The position numbers were made by a program, and so were the translations under genes. Under the pieces are notes generated by a model. It worked only from the letters and a program-made list of their open reading frames with translations. It searched no databases and was not told the origin of the DNA. A stretch of DNA of 64,000 nucleotides, taken from assembly GCF_014930365.1 (NCBI RefSeq), contig NZ_JABXWI010000023.1:1-64000 (forward strand), written 5' to 3'. This document shows positions 35,179 through 44,093 of the stretch, piece by piece. Position 1 is the first letter of the stretch. Every line of letters starts with the position of its first letter. This DNA is from Streptomyces caniscabiei (lineage in GTDB: Bacteria; Actinomycetota; Actinomycetes; Streptomycetales; Streptomycetaceae).

Positions 35179-35263
35179 GACGCATGACCTCTCGAATCCA
35201 CACACATTCCATGCGGTTTGGGCCGTTCCCCCCGTCGGAAGCTTGCGTTAGGCTCCCGCAGCG

Positions 35264-35281
35264 CGTCGAAGCGCTTCGACG
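35264..35281. promoter_or_regulatory. LacI-type operator upstream of GH5 gene
   Basis: CGTCGAAGCGCTTCGACG is a perfect 18-base palindrome 50 bases before the GH5 start. Its AGCGCT centre resembles cellulose-responsive CebR/CelR sites of actinomycetes. Confidence 0.6.
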
Positions 35282-35331
35282 GTCGATGCCTTCGACGTGA
35301 GGAAAGGCCTTTCGACTCAATGGAGAGTTCT

Positions 35332-37050
35332 ATGCCGAATTCAGCCGGTTTCACTCGCCGCCAGGTCATGACGACCTCCGCGGCCCTCGCCGTCGCGGCG
35401 TTGTCCATGCCGACGGCCGCCCAGGCCGCTGCCCGGCCGACCGGCTCCGCCGCGTCGCCGTCCGCGCTGGACGTGGTCGCGAAGATGCAGCCCGGCTGGA
35501 ATCTGGGCAACAGCTTCGAGGCCATCGGCGCCGACGAGACGGCGTGGGGCAACCCGCGCGTGACCCAGGCGTTCTTCCGCAGATTGAAGGCACAGGGCTT
35601 CAAGAGCGTCCGGATCCCGGTGACCTGGGGCCAGCACGAGGGCCCGGCTCCGACCTACACCCTCGACCCGGTGTTCCTGGCCAGGCTCAAGCAGGTGGTC
35701 GACTGGGCCCTGGCCGATGGTTTCTACGTTCTGATCAACATGCACGGCGACGCGTGGCAGTGGGTGCCGGACATGCCGGCCCGGCATGACGCGGTCCTGG
35801 CCCAGTACACGGCCACCTGGCGGCAGATCGCGGCCGCCTTCCGGGACGAGCCGCGCCGACTGCTCTTCGAGAGCATCAACGAGCCCTTCTTCAACGGCAG
35901 CTCCGGCGACGAGCAGAACGCCGTCCTGATGAACGAGCTCAACACGACCTTCCACTCCGTCGTGCGCGCGACCGGCGGAGGCAATGCCGACCGGCTGCTG
36001 GTGATGCCGACCCTGGGGGACACCCCGGATCAGCCCAAGATCGACACCCTGCTCGCCACCTTCGCCGCGCTCGACGACCCGAACCTCGTGGCCTCGATCC
36101 ACTACTACAGCTTCTGGCCCTTCAGCGTGAACCTCGCCGGCTACACGACCTTCAACGCGGCCACCCAGCAGGACCTGACCGACACGTTCGACCTGCTGCA
36201 CAGGTCCTTCGTCGCCAAGGGGATCCCGGTCGTCGTCGGTGAGTACGGGCTGCTCGGCTGGGACTCCGGCCCCGGCACGGTCGAACAGGGCGAGACGCTC
36301 AAGTACCTCGAGTATCTCGGCCACTACGCGCGGTACCGGGGCCTGACCACGATGCTGTGGGACAACGGCAGCCGCTTCAACCGCCGCACCATGCAGTGGA
36401 ACGACCCCAGCCTCTATGCGCAGATACGTTCCAGCTGGACCGAGCGCTCCGGGACCGCGTCCACCGATCAGCTCTTCGTGCTCAAGGGCAGGACCCCGAC
36501 GGACGCGACGATCACCCTGAACCCCAACGGCACCAGGCTGATGAGGATCGATGCCGGCGGCCGCCCCCTGGTCCGGGGCGTGGACTACACCGTCAGCGGC
36601 AACACGCTGACGATCGCGGCGGCGACGCTCAGCCGGCTGACCGCGCCGCAGGAGCACGGCACGAACGCCGTCCTCTCCCTCCGGTTCACGGACGGAGTTC
36701 CGTGGGTCGTCAACGTCATCACCTATGAGAAGCCGGTGCTGACGAGCGCGACGGGTACGACGACCTCGCTGGTGATACCCACCGCGTTCAACGGCGACAA
36801 GCTGGCGACCATGGAAGCCGTCTACGCCGACGGCACCCCCGCCGGTCCACAGTCCTGGACGACGTACAAGCAGTTCAACGTGGCCTTCGCACCGGACTAC
36901 ACCGCAGGCACGATCACCTTGCCGACCGCGTTCTTCGGCGAAGTGACTGACGGCTCCGCCGTGACCCTCACCTTCCACTTCTGGAGCGGGGCGGTCCTGA
37001 CGTACAAGCTGACCAGGTCCGGAACCGCGGTCACGGGTACCTCCGCCTGA
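35332..37050 (+). CDS. Secreted GH5 endoglucanase-like enzyme with CBM_X2 modules
   Basis: I chose ATG 35332 (GGAGAG just upstream); ATG 35320 is also possible. The 572-residue product has a Tat-like signal (FTRRQVMTTSAALAV to AQAAA). The GH5 barrel, about residues 40-385, has MQPGWNLGNSFEA, GFKSVRIPVTW, INMHGDAWQW, LLFESINEPFF with the acid/base Glu, and VVVGEYGLLGWD with the nucleophile Glu. Two CBM_X2-type beta-sandwich modules follow (FVLKGRTPTDATITLNPNGTRL; then TSLVIPTAFNGDKLATM). It should cut cellulose or a related beta-glucan outside the cell, under the palindromes upstream. Confidence 0.9.
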   Translation: MPNSAGFTRRQVMTTSAALAVAALSMPTAAQAAARPTGSAASPSALDVVAKMQPGWNLGNSFEAIGADETAWGNPRVTQAFFRRLKAQGFKSVRIPVTWGQHEGPAPTYTLDPVFLARLKQVVDWALADGFYVLINMHGDAWQWVPDMPARHDAVLAQYTATWRQIAAAFRDEPRRLLFESINEPFFNGSSGDEQNAVLMNELNTTFHSVVRATGGGNADRLLVMPTLGDTPDQPKIDTLLATFAALDDPNLVASIHYYSFWPFSVNLAGYTTFNAATQQDLTDTFDLLHRSFVAKGIPVVVGEYGLLGWDSGPGTVEQGETLKYLEYLGHYARYRGLTTMLWDNGSRFNRRTMQWNDPSLYAQIRSSWTERSGTASTDQLFVLKGRTPTDATITLNPNGTRLMRIDAGGRPLVRGVDYTVSGNTLTIAAATLSRLTAPQEHGTNAVLSLRFTDGVPWVVNVITYEKPVLTSATGTTTSLVIPTAFNGDKLATMEAVYADGTPAGPQSWTTYKQFNVAFAPDYTAGTITLPTAFFGEVTDGSAVTLTFHFWSGAVLTYKLTRSGTAVTGTSA

Positions 37051-37426
37051 CAACGGTCCATCGGCAGTGGGAGGAGGAAGGGGCTGCCCTTGCGTCCGTA
37101 CGGGCCGCGGGCGCGGAGCCAGGCGAGGTGGTGGTCGGCGGAGCGGGACGTCTTGTCGGCGCCGCCCGTGACCGGCTGCCGCCCGCGTGGTCCGCGCCGG
37201 GAACAGACGTTGGGTGTCAGATCTCCGACGAGTCGCCCCACCGCTCCTCCCTCGCCGCAACTCGCGCGGAGCTGGGGCGACTTGGCGCGGACTGCCCGGC
37301 CGACGACCTCATGCCCCACCCTCCTCCACTCTCTCTAAGGTCGGCCCGGCGAGGTCGACATGGAGGCCGCGTCGGCGCAACTCCAGCAGTGGTTAGCCGT
37401 CTGCGCGTCCCGACTCCATGGCGCGA
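37051..37426. other. Gap of 376 bases without a supported gene
   Basis: The space between the GH5 gene and the convergent acetyltransferase has several short overlapping frames. One minus-strand frame contains DHHLAWLRARGPYGRKGSPF, which reads more like protein than chance and could be a remnant. None has a ribosome site or family match that I can support. Confidence 0.4.
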
Positions 37427-37822
37427 TCAGAGGGCGATCAGTCCGGCCGTCGTCTCCTCGAAGCCGCATGCATCGAAGTAGAACGCGCGCAGGTGCTCCT
37501 CGTAGTCGACGTGCAGCCACTCGCACTTGGCGTCGCGGGCTCGCTCGGCCGCCGTCGCGACGAGCGTGGTTCCGACCCCTGTCGACCGGACGCGCGGGGC
37601 GACCACCGTGTCCAGGACGAAGGCGTGCACGCCGCCGTCCCAGGCGACGTTGACGAAGCCGATCAGAGAGCCGTTTTCCCATGCGCAGACCCAGCCGAGG
37701 CTGTGGCGTTCCAGTCGTCCTCGCCAGTCGGTCTTCGCGACCGGGTGTCCGAAGCCGTCGGCATGCAGCGCGTTGAGGGAGCCGTTGTCGAAGTCGCCCC
37801 GCCACTCGTACGTGATCGTCAC
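37427..37822 (-). CDS. GNAT-family N-acetyltransferase
   Basis: This 131-residue protein is a single GNAT domain. WENGSLIGFVNVAWDGGVHAFVLDTVVAPRVRSTGVGTTLV contains the beta4-beta5 core and the acetyl-CoA pyrophosphate loop RSTGVG. KCEWLHVDYEEHLRAFYFDACGFEET is the usual C-terminal strand with the Tyr general acid region. The substrate cannot be deduced. It is divergent from the propeller gene at 38011 and shows no operon partner. Confidence 0.85.
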   Translation of the reverse strand: MTITYEWRGDFDNGSLNALHADGFGHPVAKTDWRGRLERHSLGWVCAWENGSLIGFVNVAWDGGVHAFVLDTVVAPRVRSTGVGTTLVATAAERARDAKCEWLHVDYEEHLRAFYFDACGFEETTAGLIAL

Positions 37823-38010
37823 GTGGCGATCGTATGCGCGCGTCGCCCGGCGCTGTGTCCGCGCAGACTCGGAGAGCGGGGCCCGCCGTCGCCGCGTAGA
37901 TGTGAGAACGGCTGGTTTGCCCTCCCGCCCTGTTGCCCGCGGCGTATCCCCGCTATTGGCTGTGTCCGGCCCGTGTTGCCAGGGGCCAAGGCGCTTGTGG
38001 AGGGGGAACG

Positions 38011-39444
38011 ATGCGTTGTGGGAGACGGGCCGCGTTGTGGGCGGTCCTGGTCGGTAGCTGTGTGGCCGTGCTGCCCGTGACCGGGGCGGCGGCGGCCGGT
38101 GAGGGGCCCCGGCCCCGGACGGAGCGGATCAGCGTCACGGCTGAGGGTTCTCAGGCAAACGACTACTCGGACGTGGGCGGAATCAGCGCCAACGGCGGAT
38201 ACGTCGCTTTCGACTCCTCGGCGACCAATCTGGTGGCCGGTGACACCAACGGATTTTCCGACATCTTCGTGAAGGATCTGCGGACCGGCACGATCGAGCG
38301 GGTCAACGTGGCCGACGACGGCACCCAGGCCGACAACGAGACCACGACGTACTCGTTGAGCGCGAACGGCCGCTACGTCGCCTTCACTTCCTACGCCGAC
38401 AACCTCGCGCCCGGCGACACCCCTGACGCCCAGGACGTCTTCGTCCACGATCGCCTGACGGGGCGGACCGAGCTCCTGGTGGAGGCCGGGACCACCTGGG
38501 CGCAGACGTACGAGCCGTCCATCAGCGCCAACGGCCGCTATGTGGCCTTCACTTCCAGCAGGAGCGACCTGGTGGAGGGGGACACCAACGACCGCGGGGA
38601 CGTCTTCGTCCGCGACCGCTGGAGGAAGACCACCGAGCGGATCAGTGTGGCCGACGACGGGTCGCAGACGAGCGGATTCTCGGAAGGCGCGGCGATCAGC
38701 TGGGACGGCACCCGAATCGCTTTCCGAACCCAGTTCTTGCTCGACGGCGGAGAGGAGGAGGGGACCCGGCCCGAGGCCCTTGGGACCTCCGGTACCTCCG
38801 GGACCTCCGAGGCCTCCGAGGCCTCCGGGATCTCCCAGACCTCCGCGACCTCCGAGGTCAAACGGCCGCAGGCCTTCCTCTTCTACGTGCGTGACACCCG
38901 GACCGGCCGGACCGTCCAGGCGGCACACACCCGCGACGGCGTCTCCGTGGCCGTCCGAGGCGAGATCGGGCTGAGCCCGGACGGTCGCTACGCCCTCTAC
39001 GCCAGCGAATGGGGAGGGATCGTGCCGGATGACACCAACGACAAGCGAGACGTCTTCGCCAAGGACCTGAGCACCGGAGCCACCCGGCGCCTCACCCTCG
39101 CCCAAGACGGGTCGGAGCCGAACGACCACTCGGCGGGCCAGGTCAACCAGCGCGGGCCCGCGCTCAGCGCCGACAACCGGCGGGTGGTGTTCACTTCGTC
39201 CGCCGGCAATCTCGTGCCGGGCGACACGAACGGCGATGCCGACGCCTTTGTGCGCGATCTCGTCACGGGCGAGGTACAGCGGCTGAACGTCACGCGGGAC
39301 GGAGCGCAGAGCGACACGGCTCAGCGCTCCTCGCCCTTGGTCGACGCCTTCGGGCGGACCGTCGCTTTCGGTTCGGCGGAGAACGACCTCGTGCCCGGCG
39401 ACACCAACGAGACGGGCGACGTCTTCGTCCGCCGCCTCGCGTAG
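38011..39444 (+). CDS. Secreted PD40/TolB-like beta-propeller repeat protein
   Basis: ATG 38011 has GGAGGGGG upstream and the 477-residue product has a signal peptide (RRAALWAVLVGSCVAVLPVTGAAAAG). The mature part has about seven repeats of roughly 55 residues with the pattern SANGxYVAFxSxAxNLVxGDTNxxxDxFVxDxxTGxxER, forming a propeller of the TolB type. Between two blades lies a Gly/Thr/Ser/Glu-rich stretch (residues about 258-284, GTSGTSGTSEASEASG) encoded by 9-base tandem repeats. It is probably a cell-surface or secreted binding scaffold; no catalytic residues are evident. Confidence 0.8.
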   Translation: MRCGRRAALWAVLVGSCVAVLPVTGAAAAGEGPRPRTERISVTAEGSQANDYSDVGGISANGGYVAFDSSATNLVAGDTNGFSDIFVKDLRTGTIERVNVADDGTQADNETTTYSLSANGRYVAFTSYADNLAPGDTPDAQDVFVHDRLTGRTELLVEAGTTWAQTYEPSISANGRYVAFTSSRSDLVEGDTNDRGDVFVRDRWRKTTERISVADDGSQTSGFSEGAAISWDGTRIAFRTQFLLDGGEEEGTRPEALGTSGTSGTSEASEASGISQTSATSEVKRPQAFLFYVRDTRTGRTVQAAHTRDGVSVAVRGEIGLSPDGRYALYASEWGGIVPDDTNDKRDVFAKDLSTGATRRLTLAQDGSEPNDHSAGQVNQRGPALSADNRRVVFTSSAGNLVPGDTNGDADAFVRDLVTGEVQRLNVTRDGAQSDTAQRSSPLVDAFGRTVAFGSAENDLVPGDTNETGDVFVRRLA

Positions 39445-39531
39445 GACGCGGGTAGGGCGTACCGGCGCCGCCCGTCAGCGGCCGTACATGACGACCGAAC
39501 CTCCGGTAGGGGGTGCGGGTGTGCGACCGGT

Positions 39532-40242
39532 CTACGGCTCGAGGACGTGGCGCAGGTAGGTGTGTGGGTCGGCGAGGTAGCGGCGCCAGTGGTCCACGAT
39601 GGCGAGTTCCTGCCAGGGGGTTCTCCGTATGCCGTGGTCGCCGACCTCGATGATGTCCGCGCCCGGGAGGGCGGTCAGCAAGGGGGAGTGGGTGGCGCAG
39701 ATGACCTGGCCGCCATCCTTGGCCAACCGGTCGATGTGACCGATCAGTTCGAGACAGGAGGAGAAGGAGAGGGCCGCCTCCGGTTCGTCGAGGACATAGA
39801 GCCCGGGGTGCAGGAACTTCCCGCGCAGCGCCGCGAGAAAGCCCTCGCCATGACTGACCGAGTCCGGCGAGAACCCTTCTCTGTCCAGGGCATCCATCGC
39901 GGTCTCGGCCCGAAGGAAGAAGCCTTGGCGGGCCGACCAACTGGTCATCATGCGACGCCCGCGCGGGGCCGCGTCGAACTTCATCCGCTCGCCGAGCTCC
40001 GACTTGCCCCGGGGGGAGGCGTACCGCCAGTCGTGGGAGCCGCCGTAGGAGTCCAGACCGAACGCTTCGGCGAGCGCCTCGACCAGGGTCGACTTGCCCG
40101 ACCCGTTCTCACCGACCACGAACGTCACCGGTGCCGTGAACCGTAGCCCCTCGTCGAGCAACTGGCGGACGCAGGGCACCGACCAGGGCCAGGTGTCCTC
40201 GTCGTGCGGGGAGAGATGGGCATACGCGCGTTCGACAATCAC
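39532..40242 (-). CDS. Rad50/ABC-like AAA ATPase
   Basis: I chose GTG 40242 with GGGAGA upstream, giving 236 residues. It is a soluble ABC-type ATPase with Walker A VVGENGSGKSTLVEAL, a signature-like SVSHGEGFLAAL, Walker B GLYVLDEPEAALSF and the H-loop ICATHSPLL. No membrane segment or coiled coil is present, so it is the short stand-alone type seen across bacteria. It starts 245 bases downstream of the esterase gene's end and shows no clear partner. Roles in defence or DNA/RNA handling are possible but unproven. Confidence 0.8.
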   Translation of the reverse strand: MIVERAYAHLSPHDEDTWPWSVPCVRQLLDEGLRFTAPVTFVVGENGSGKSTLVEALAEAFGLDSYGGSHDWRYASPRGKSELGERMKFDAAPRGRRMMTSWSARQGFFLRAETAMDALDREGFSPDSVSHGEGFLAALRGKFLHPGLYVLDEPEAALSFSSCLELIGHIDRLAKDGGQVICATHSPLLTALPGADIIEVGDHGIRRTPWQELAIVDHWRRYLADPHTYLRHVLEP

Positions 40243-40404
40243 GCGACCAGTCTCCCTCAGGGCAGGACTCGGAAGCGGGAGCGCGCGCGGCCCTCGATGC
40301 TCGCCGGCGCTCTGCTGCCCAGTTGCGCGCGCTCGCACACGACCGGTCGAGGAGGGGCCGTACGCGCATATCTCGCGGCGCCTGGCTGACCTGACCGACC
40401 TGAC

Positions 40405-40424
40405 CGACCTGACCGATCAGGTCG
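40405..40424. terminator. Hairpin within a 9-base tandem repeat
   Basis: CTGACCGAC is repeated three times at 40391-40417. The last copy forms CGACCTGA-CCGA-TCAGGTCG (40405-40424), an 8-base stem with a four-base loop. It follows the esterase stop (40488, minus strand) and could terminate it. Confidence 0.4.
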
Positions 40425-40487
40425 ATCCGTCCGACGTGACCACCCGCGCCCATCGACGGACAGCGGGCAGGCGGATCGAGGCGTTCC

Positions 40488-42125
40488 TCAGTCGCGGTTC
40501 TCCCAGAAGAGTCTCTCGTCCCGGTCCGGATCGGTGACGATGCGGCAGCTGGCGTCGAGCCACATCGTGGCTCGGTCGGTCAGGGTGTAGGCGGGCCATC
40601 TCGGCACGTCCGCCGCCGTGGGCCGGCCCGTGTGGGCGAAGCCCGCCCACAGCTCGCTCATGTGCCGTGCGGTCGCCAGCCGTTCCGGTGATTGGTCCAC
40701 GCCGAGGACGGAGTCGACGTTCTTGTCGGTGTTGGCGAACTTGAGGTTGATGTCCGAAGCGTGCGGTGAGCCGATGGGGAAGTCGGTACCGGGCACCAGG
40801 GTCGGGCTCGGGTAGGCGAGTTGGTACATGAACACGGGCGCGGCACGCTGCGCGCGTTTGGCTTCCGCGATCTTGATCGAGTCGCGCCAGATGGGCGAGG
40901 TGGTGATCGCGAAGTAGAGCTGCGCCGGCGTCGCGCCGGGCCGCGAGGCCTGGAAGGTCCGGATGATCCGGTCAAGCTCGGCGCCCTGATACGTGCTGCT
41001 CAGCCTGGAGCGTAGTCCGGCCTCGTCGATGCTGAAGATGTCGCGCGGCCCGAACAGGCTGAAGAACACCGACTCGTCGCGGCAGGTGCCGCAGATCAGC
41101 GGCTTGTCCGCCGAGAAGGGCGCGGCGCCGTCGGCGAAGGCGTGCCGGGGGATGACGGTGCCGTCGACGAAGGCGCCGAAGCCGGGGCGAGGCCCCGGGT
41201 CGCCCCACGGCGGGGCACCGTTCGAGGCTTCCGACTGCTGGATCTCGAGCAGCCTGGTGGCCGGTAGGTCGTGGAGCCGGAGGATGTCCCTCTCAGTCAA
41301 CCCCAGCAGATCCAGCGTCCGCCGAGCCCGGGCGTTGGCGCCGTCGCGAGTGGGGAAGCGCAGGGGCGCGGCGCTTTCGATCGAGGCCTTGTGGAACAGG
41401 GGCGCGGCGGCCGGCATGGTGCAGACGGCGGCGGTCTTGGCGTCGCCGCCGCTCTCGCCCCAGACCATGATGTTGCCGGGGTCGCCACCGAAGTCCTCGA
41501 TGTTCTCGCTGGTCCAGCGCAGCGCGGCGAGAATGTCCAGCATCCCCTGGTTGGCCGCGTACTCGGGGCCTGCGAGATCACCCAGGAACAGGTGGCCCAG
41601 CAGCCCCAGTCGGTGGTTGGACTCGACCACCACCACGTCGTAGAGCTGCGCCAGGTGGGTGCCGTCCTGCCCGGTGGCGGAGCCGGAGCCGATCATGTAG
41701 CCGCCGCCGTGGTTGTAGAACATCACCGGCCGCCGACGGCCGTCTGCGGCGGGGGTCCAGATGTTGAGGTAGAGGCAGTCTTCGGAGGGAGCCGGCATCC
41801 GGCCGTTGCCGCCCGGCCCCATCTCGCCGCCCGCCACCTGGAACGCGGGATGGGGAAAGCTCACCGTGTCGCGTACGTCGGACCATTTCGTAGGCGGCTT
41901 CGGGGCCTTGAAGCGGAGTTCGCCGAGCGGCGGCGCGGCGTAGGGCACGCCGAGGAACTTGGCGATGCCGTCCTCGCGCCTCCCGCGCACCTTCCCGTAC
42001 CGGGTCGCCGCGACGACCGTGCCCCCGACGGGCCGTGCCTGTGCGGGAAGGGACGTGCTCAACGCGGCAACTGCGGACAGCGAACCGCCGAGCATCGCCC
42101 TGCGGTTCATTTCCGAGTCCTCCAT
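40488..42125 (-). CDS. Secreted type-B carboxylesterase
   Basis: The 545-residue protein begins with a Tat-like signal (MNRRAMLGGSLSAVAALS to LPAQA). It has the type-B carboxylesterase fold: YGKVRGRREDGIAKFLGVPYAAPP, SEDCLYLNIWTP, the oxyanion HGGGYMIGSG, and the nucleophile elbow FGGDPGNIMVWGESGG. The Asp/Glu and His triad members come later. It hydrolyses ester bonds, perhaps aromatic or acetyl esters released from plant material. It is last in a leftward run with an alcohol dehydrogenase and an SDR, 31 bases after the SDR, so a shared pathway is likely. Confidence 0.87.
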   Translation of the reverse strand: MEDSEMNRRAMLGGSLSAVAALSTSLPAQARPVGGTVVAATRYGKVRGRREDGIAKFLGVPYAAPPLGELRFKAPKPPTKWSDVRDTVSFPHPAFQVAGGEMGPGGNGRMPAPSEDCLYLNIWTPAADGRRRPVMFYNHGGGYMIGSGSATGQDGTHLAQLYDVVVVESNHRLGLLGHLFLGDLAGPEYAANQGMLDILAALRWTSENIEDFGGDPGNIMVWGESGGDAKTAAVCTMPAAAPLFHKASIESAAPLRFPTRDGANARARRTLDLLGLTERDILRLHDLPATRLLEIQQSEASNGAPPWGDPGPRPGFGAFVDGTVIPRHAFADGAAPFSADKPLICGTCRDESVFFSLFGPRDIFSIDEAGLRSRLSSTYQGAELDRIIRTFQASRPGATPAQLYFAITTSPIWRDSIKIAEAKRAQRAAPVFMYQLAYPSPTLVPGTDFPIGSPHASDINLKFANTDKNVDSVLGVDQSPERLATARHMSELWAGFAHTGRPTAADVPRWPAYTLTDRATMWLDASCRIVTDPDRDERLFWENRD

Positions 42126-42155
42126 CAGACTCCTCCTCGGGAGAGCGCAGCAAGG

Positions 42156-42890
42156 TCAAACGGCCAGATAGCCGCCGTCGACCGGGACGATCGCGCCATT
42201 GATGTACGAGGCGGCGGGGGAGCACAGGAAGGCGATGGCTGTCGCGATCTCTTGAGGTCGGCCGAATCGTCCGAGGGGGACTCGTGCCAGCACCGCCTGT
42301 GAGGCTTCCTGGTCGTCGAGCACACCGCGGGCAAGTGGGGTGGTCACGAAGCCGGGTGCCACCGCGTTCACCCGGATGCCGTCCCCGGCGTACTCGGCCG
42401 CCAGGGACCGGGTCAGCTGGGAGACTCCGCCCTTGCTGGCACTGTAGGCGGGCCGGTCGCGGCTGCCGAAGAAGGAGAACATCGACGAGACGGTGACGAC
42501 ACTGCCGCCCCGGCGGGCGAGCAGCGGCCGCGCCGCCTGACAGGCGACCAGGGTGGAGGTGAGGTTGACCTCCAGTACCTGGTCCCACCGCGCGAGGCCG
42601 TATTCGTCGCGGTCGGCGCTGATGCCGGCGCAGGTGACGAGGTGGTCGAGACGGTCGTACGCCGTGATCCGCCGGGTGAGGGCATCCCGGTCCGTCACGT
42701 CCTGCTGAACGACGCGTACCCGCTCGTGGCGGGGCAGCTCGGCGTCGTCGGTCGGCGGCAGGCCGAGGGCGTACACCTCGGCCCCCAGGTCGGCGAGCAC
42801 GTCGGCGGTGGCCGCGCCGATGCCGGAGGTTCCACCGGTCACCAGGACGCTCTGGCCGGCGAACGTGTCGGCGGCGAGCAGGGGGGTCAT
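42156..42890 (-). CDS. SDR-family oxidoreductase
   Basis: This classical SDR has 244 residues: VLVTGGTSGIGAAT, CAGIS, the catalytic Ser in TVSSMFSFFG, YSASKGG, and VNAVAPGFVTTPLA with SYINGAIVPVDGGY at the end. Its ATG overlaps the stop of the zinc alcohol dehydrogenase by 4 bases, so the two are coupled. Together with the esterase downstream and the cupin upstream they suggest oxidation of an alcohol freed by ester hydrolysis. The substrate is unknown. Confidence 0.85.
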   Translation of the reverse strand: MTPLLAADTFAGQSVLVTGGTSGIGAATADVLADLGAEVYALGLPPTDDAELPRHERVRVVQQDVTDRDALTRRITAYDRLDHLVTCAGISADRDEYGLARWDQVLEVNLTSTLVACQAARPLLARRGGSVVTVSSMFSFFGSRDRPAYSASKGGVSQLTRSLAAEYAGDGIRVNAVAPGFVTTPLARGVLDDQEASQAVLARVPLGRFGRPQEIATAIAFLCSPAASYINGAIVPVDGGYLAV

Positions 42891-43996
42891 CTTTGTTGTT
42901 CCGTTCGGTCGGAGGGCGGGTGGGGGACCAGTGCTCCGGGGCGGTGCGAGGCGGGACGGACCAGGATCTTGACCTGGTCGCCGGGGCCGTCGAGCAGTGC
43001 CTCGAAGCCGGCCGGTACGAGGTCGGCGAGGGCGATGGTCGACGTGACGACCGCGGTCAGGTCCAGGCCCTGCTCGGCGACGAGCCGGATGAGTTCCGGA
43101 TAGGTGTCGCGGTAGCCGACGCTGGCGACGATCGACTGTTCGTTGTTGACGAGTGCGAAGGCGTCCAGGGACACCTCCTGGGCGAGGCCGACGAGGACGA
43201 CCCGGCCGCCACGCCGGGTCGCGGTCAGGCAGGTGTGCAGGGCGCTCTGGGACCCGACCACCTCGAACGCGGTGTCGACGCCCTCCCCGCCGGTCAGCTC
43301 CAGGATCCGCTCCCCGGTGCCCGCTTCCCGGCCGTCGACCAGGTCGGTGGCGCCGAGGTCGCCCGCGAGTCGCAGGCGGGTGGGGGACACGTCGACGGCG
43401 ACGATCCGGCGCACTCCACGTGCCGCGGCCAACAGGACGCAGAGCAGGCCGACCGGCCCCAGACCGACGACGGCGACGGTCTCGGGCGTGGCCCCGGCGC
43501 GCCGCAGCGCGTGCAGGGCGACCGAGGCCGGTTCGAAGAGCGCCGCCTGTTCCAGTGACACGGCCTCGGGGAGGCGGTGCGCCATATAGGCGGGGACGGC
43601 GGCGTACTCGGCCATCCCGCCGTCGCCCATCAGCCCGGCGAAGCCGAAGTCGCGGCAGATGTTGTACTCGCCGGCCCGGCACCGGGGGCAGGTCCCGCAC
43701 CGGTAGTTCGGTTCGACGGCCACGCGGTCGCCGACGGCGAGGCCGGTCACCGACGGCCCGAGGGCCGCCACCGTCCCACAGAACTCGTGGCCGAGGACGA
43801 GCGGGGCCGTGGAGCCGGAGGCCGGGTGAGGCCCGGTGACCGGGATGGCGTGCGGCCCGTCGGCGTACTCGTGCAGGTCGCTGCCGCAGATGCCGCAGTA
43901 GGCCACCTCGATGAGCACCTCCCCGGGCCGGGCTCGGGGGACGTCCACCTCGGCGATGCGGACGTCCTTGGCTCCGTACCAGACGGCGGCCTTCAT
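42887..43996 (-). CDS. Zinc-dependent medium-chain alcohol/polyol dehydrogenase
   Basis: The 369-residue protein has both MDR zinc sites: catalytic YCGICGSDLHEY and GHEFCG, then the structural four-Cys lobe YRCGTCPRCRAGEYNIC. The nucleotide fold VGLGPVGLLCVLLAAARG, with acidic AVDVSPTRL, favours NAD. FALVNNEQSIVASVGYRDTYPE resembles 2,3-butanediol/threonine dehydrogenase-type enzymes. It heads the coupled ADH-SDR pair. Precise substrate unknown. Confidence 0.87.
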   Translation of the reverse strand: MKAAVWYGAKDVRIAEVDVPRARPGEVLIEVAYCGICGSDLHEYADGPHAIPVTGPHPASGSTAPLVLGHEFCGTVAALGPSVTGLAVGDRVAVEPNYRCGTCPRCRAGEYNICRDFGFAGLMGDGGMAEYAAVPAYMAHRLPEAVSLEQAALFEPASVALHALRRAGATPETVAVVGLGPVGLLCVLLAAARGVRRIVAVDVSPTRLRLAGDLGATDLVDGREAGTGERILELTGGEGVDTAFEVVGSQSALHTCLTATRRGGRVVLVGLAQEVSLDAFALVNNEQSIVASVGYRDTYPELIRLVAEQGLDLTAVVTSTIALADLVPAGFEALLDGPGDQVKILVRPASHRPGALVPHPPSDRTEQQR

Positions 43997-44093
43997 ACGG
44001 CGGTCCGGGCCCGGAACCCGGGCCCTCGTCCGGCGGCGCCCGGCGACACCGTGTTACGGGCGGAGGCCGCTGTCACCGCCACGCGGGTCGAGG

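Noticed and set aside
34988..35331. Possible short gene between the DUF1330-like and GH5 genes
   Set aside because: Short frames cross the four palindromes and lack ribosome sites, so the region is better read as regulatory.
37090..37338. Possible transposase remnant on the minus strand
   Set aside because: A 20-residue stretch looks protein-like, but there are no terminal repeats, no catalytic residues and no recognisable family match.
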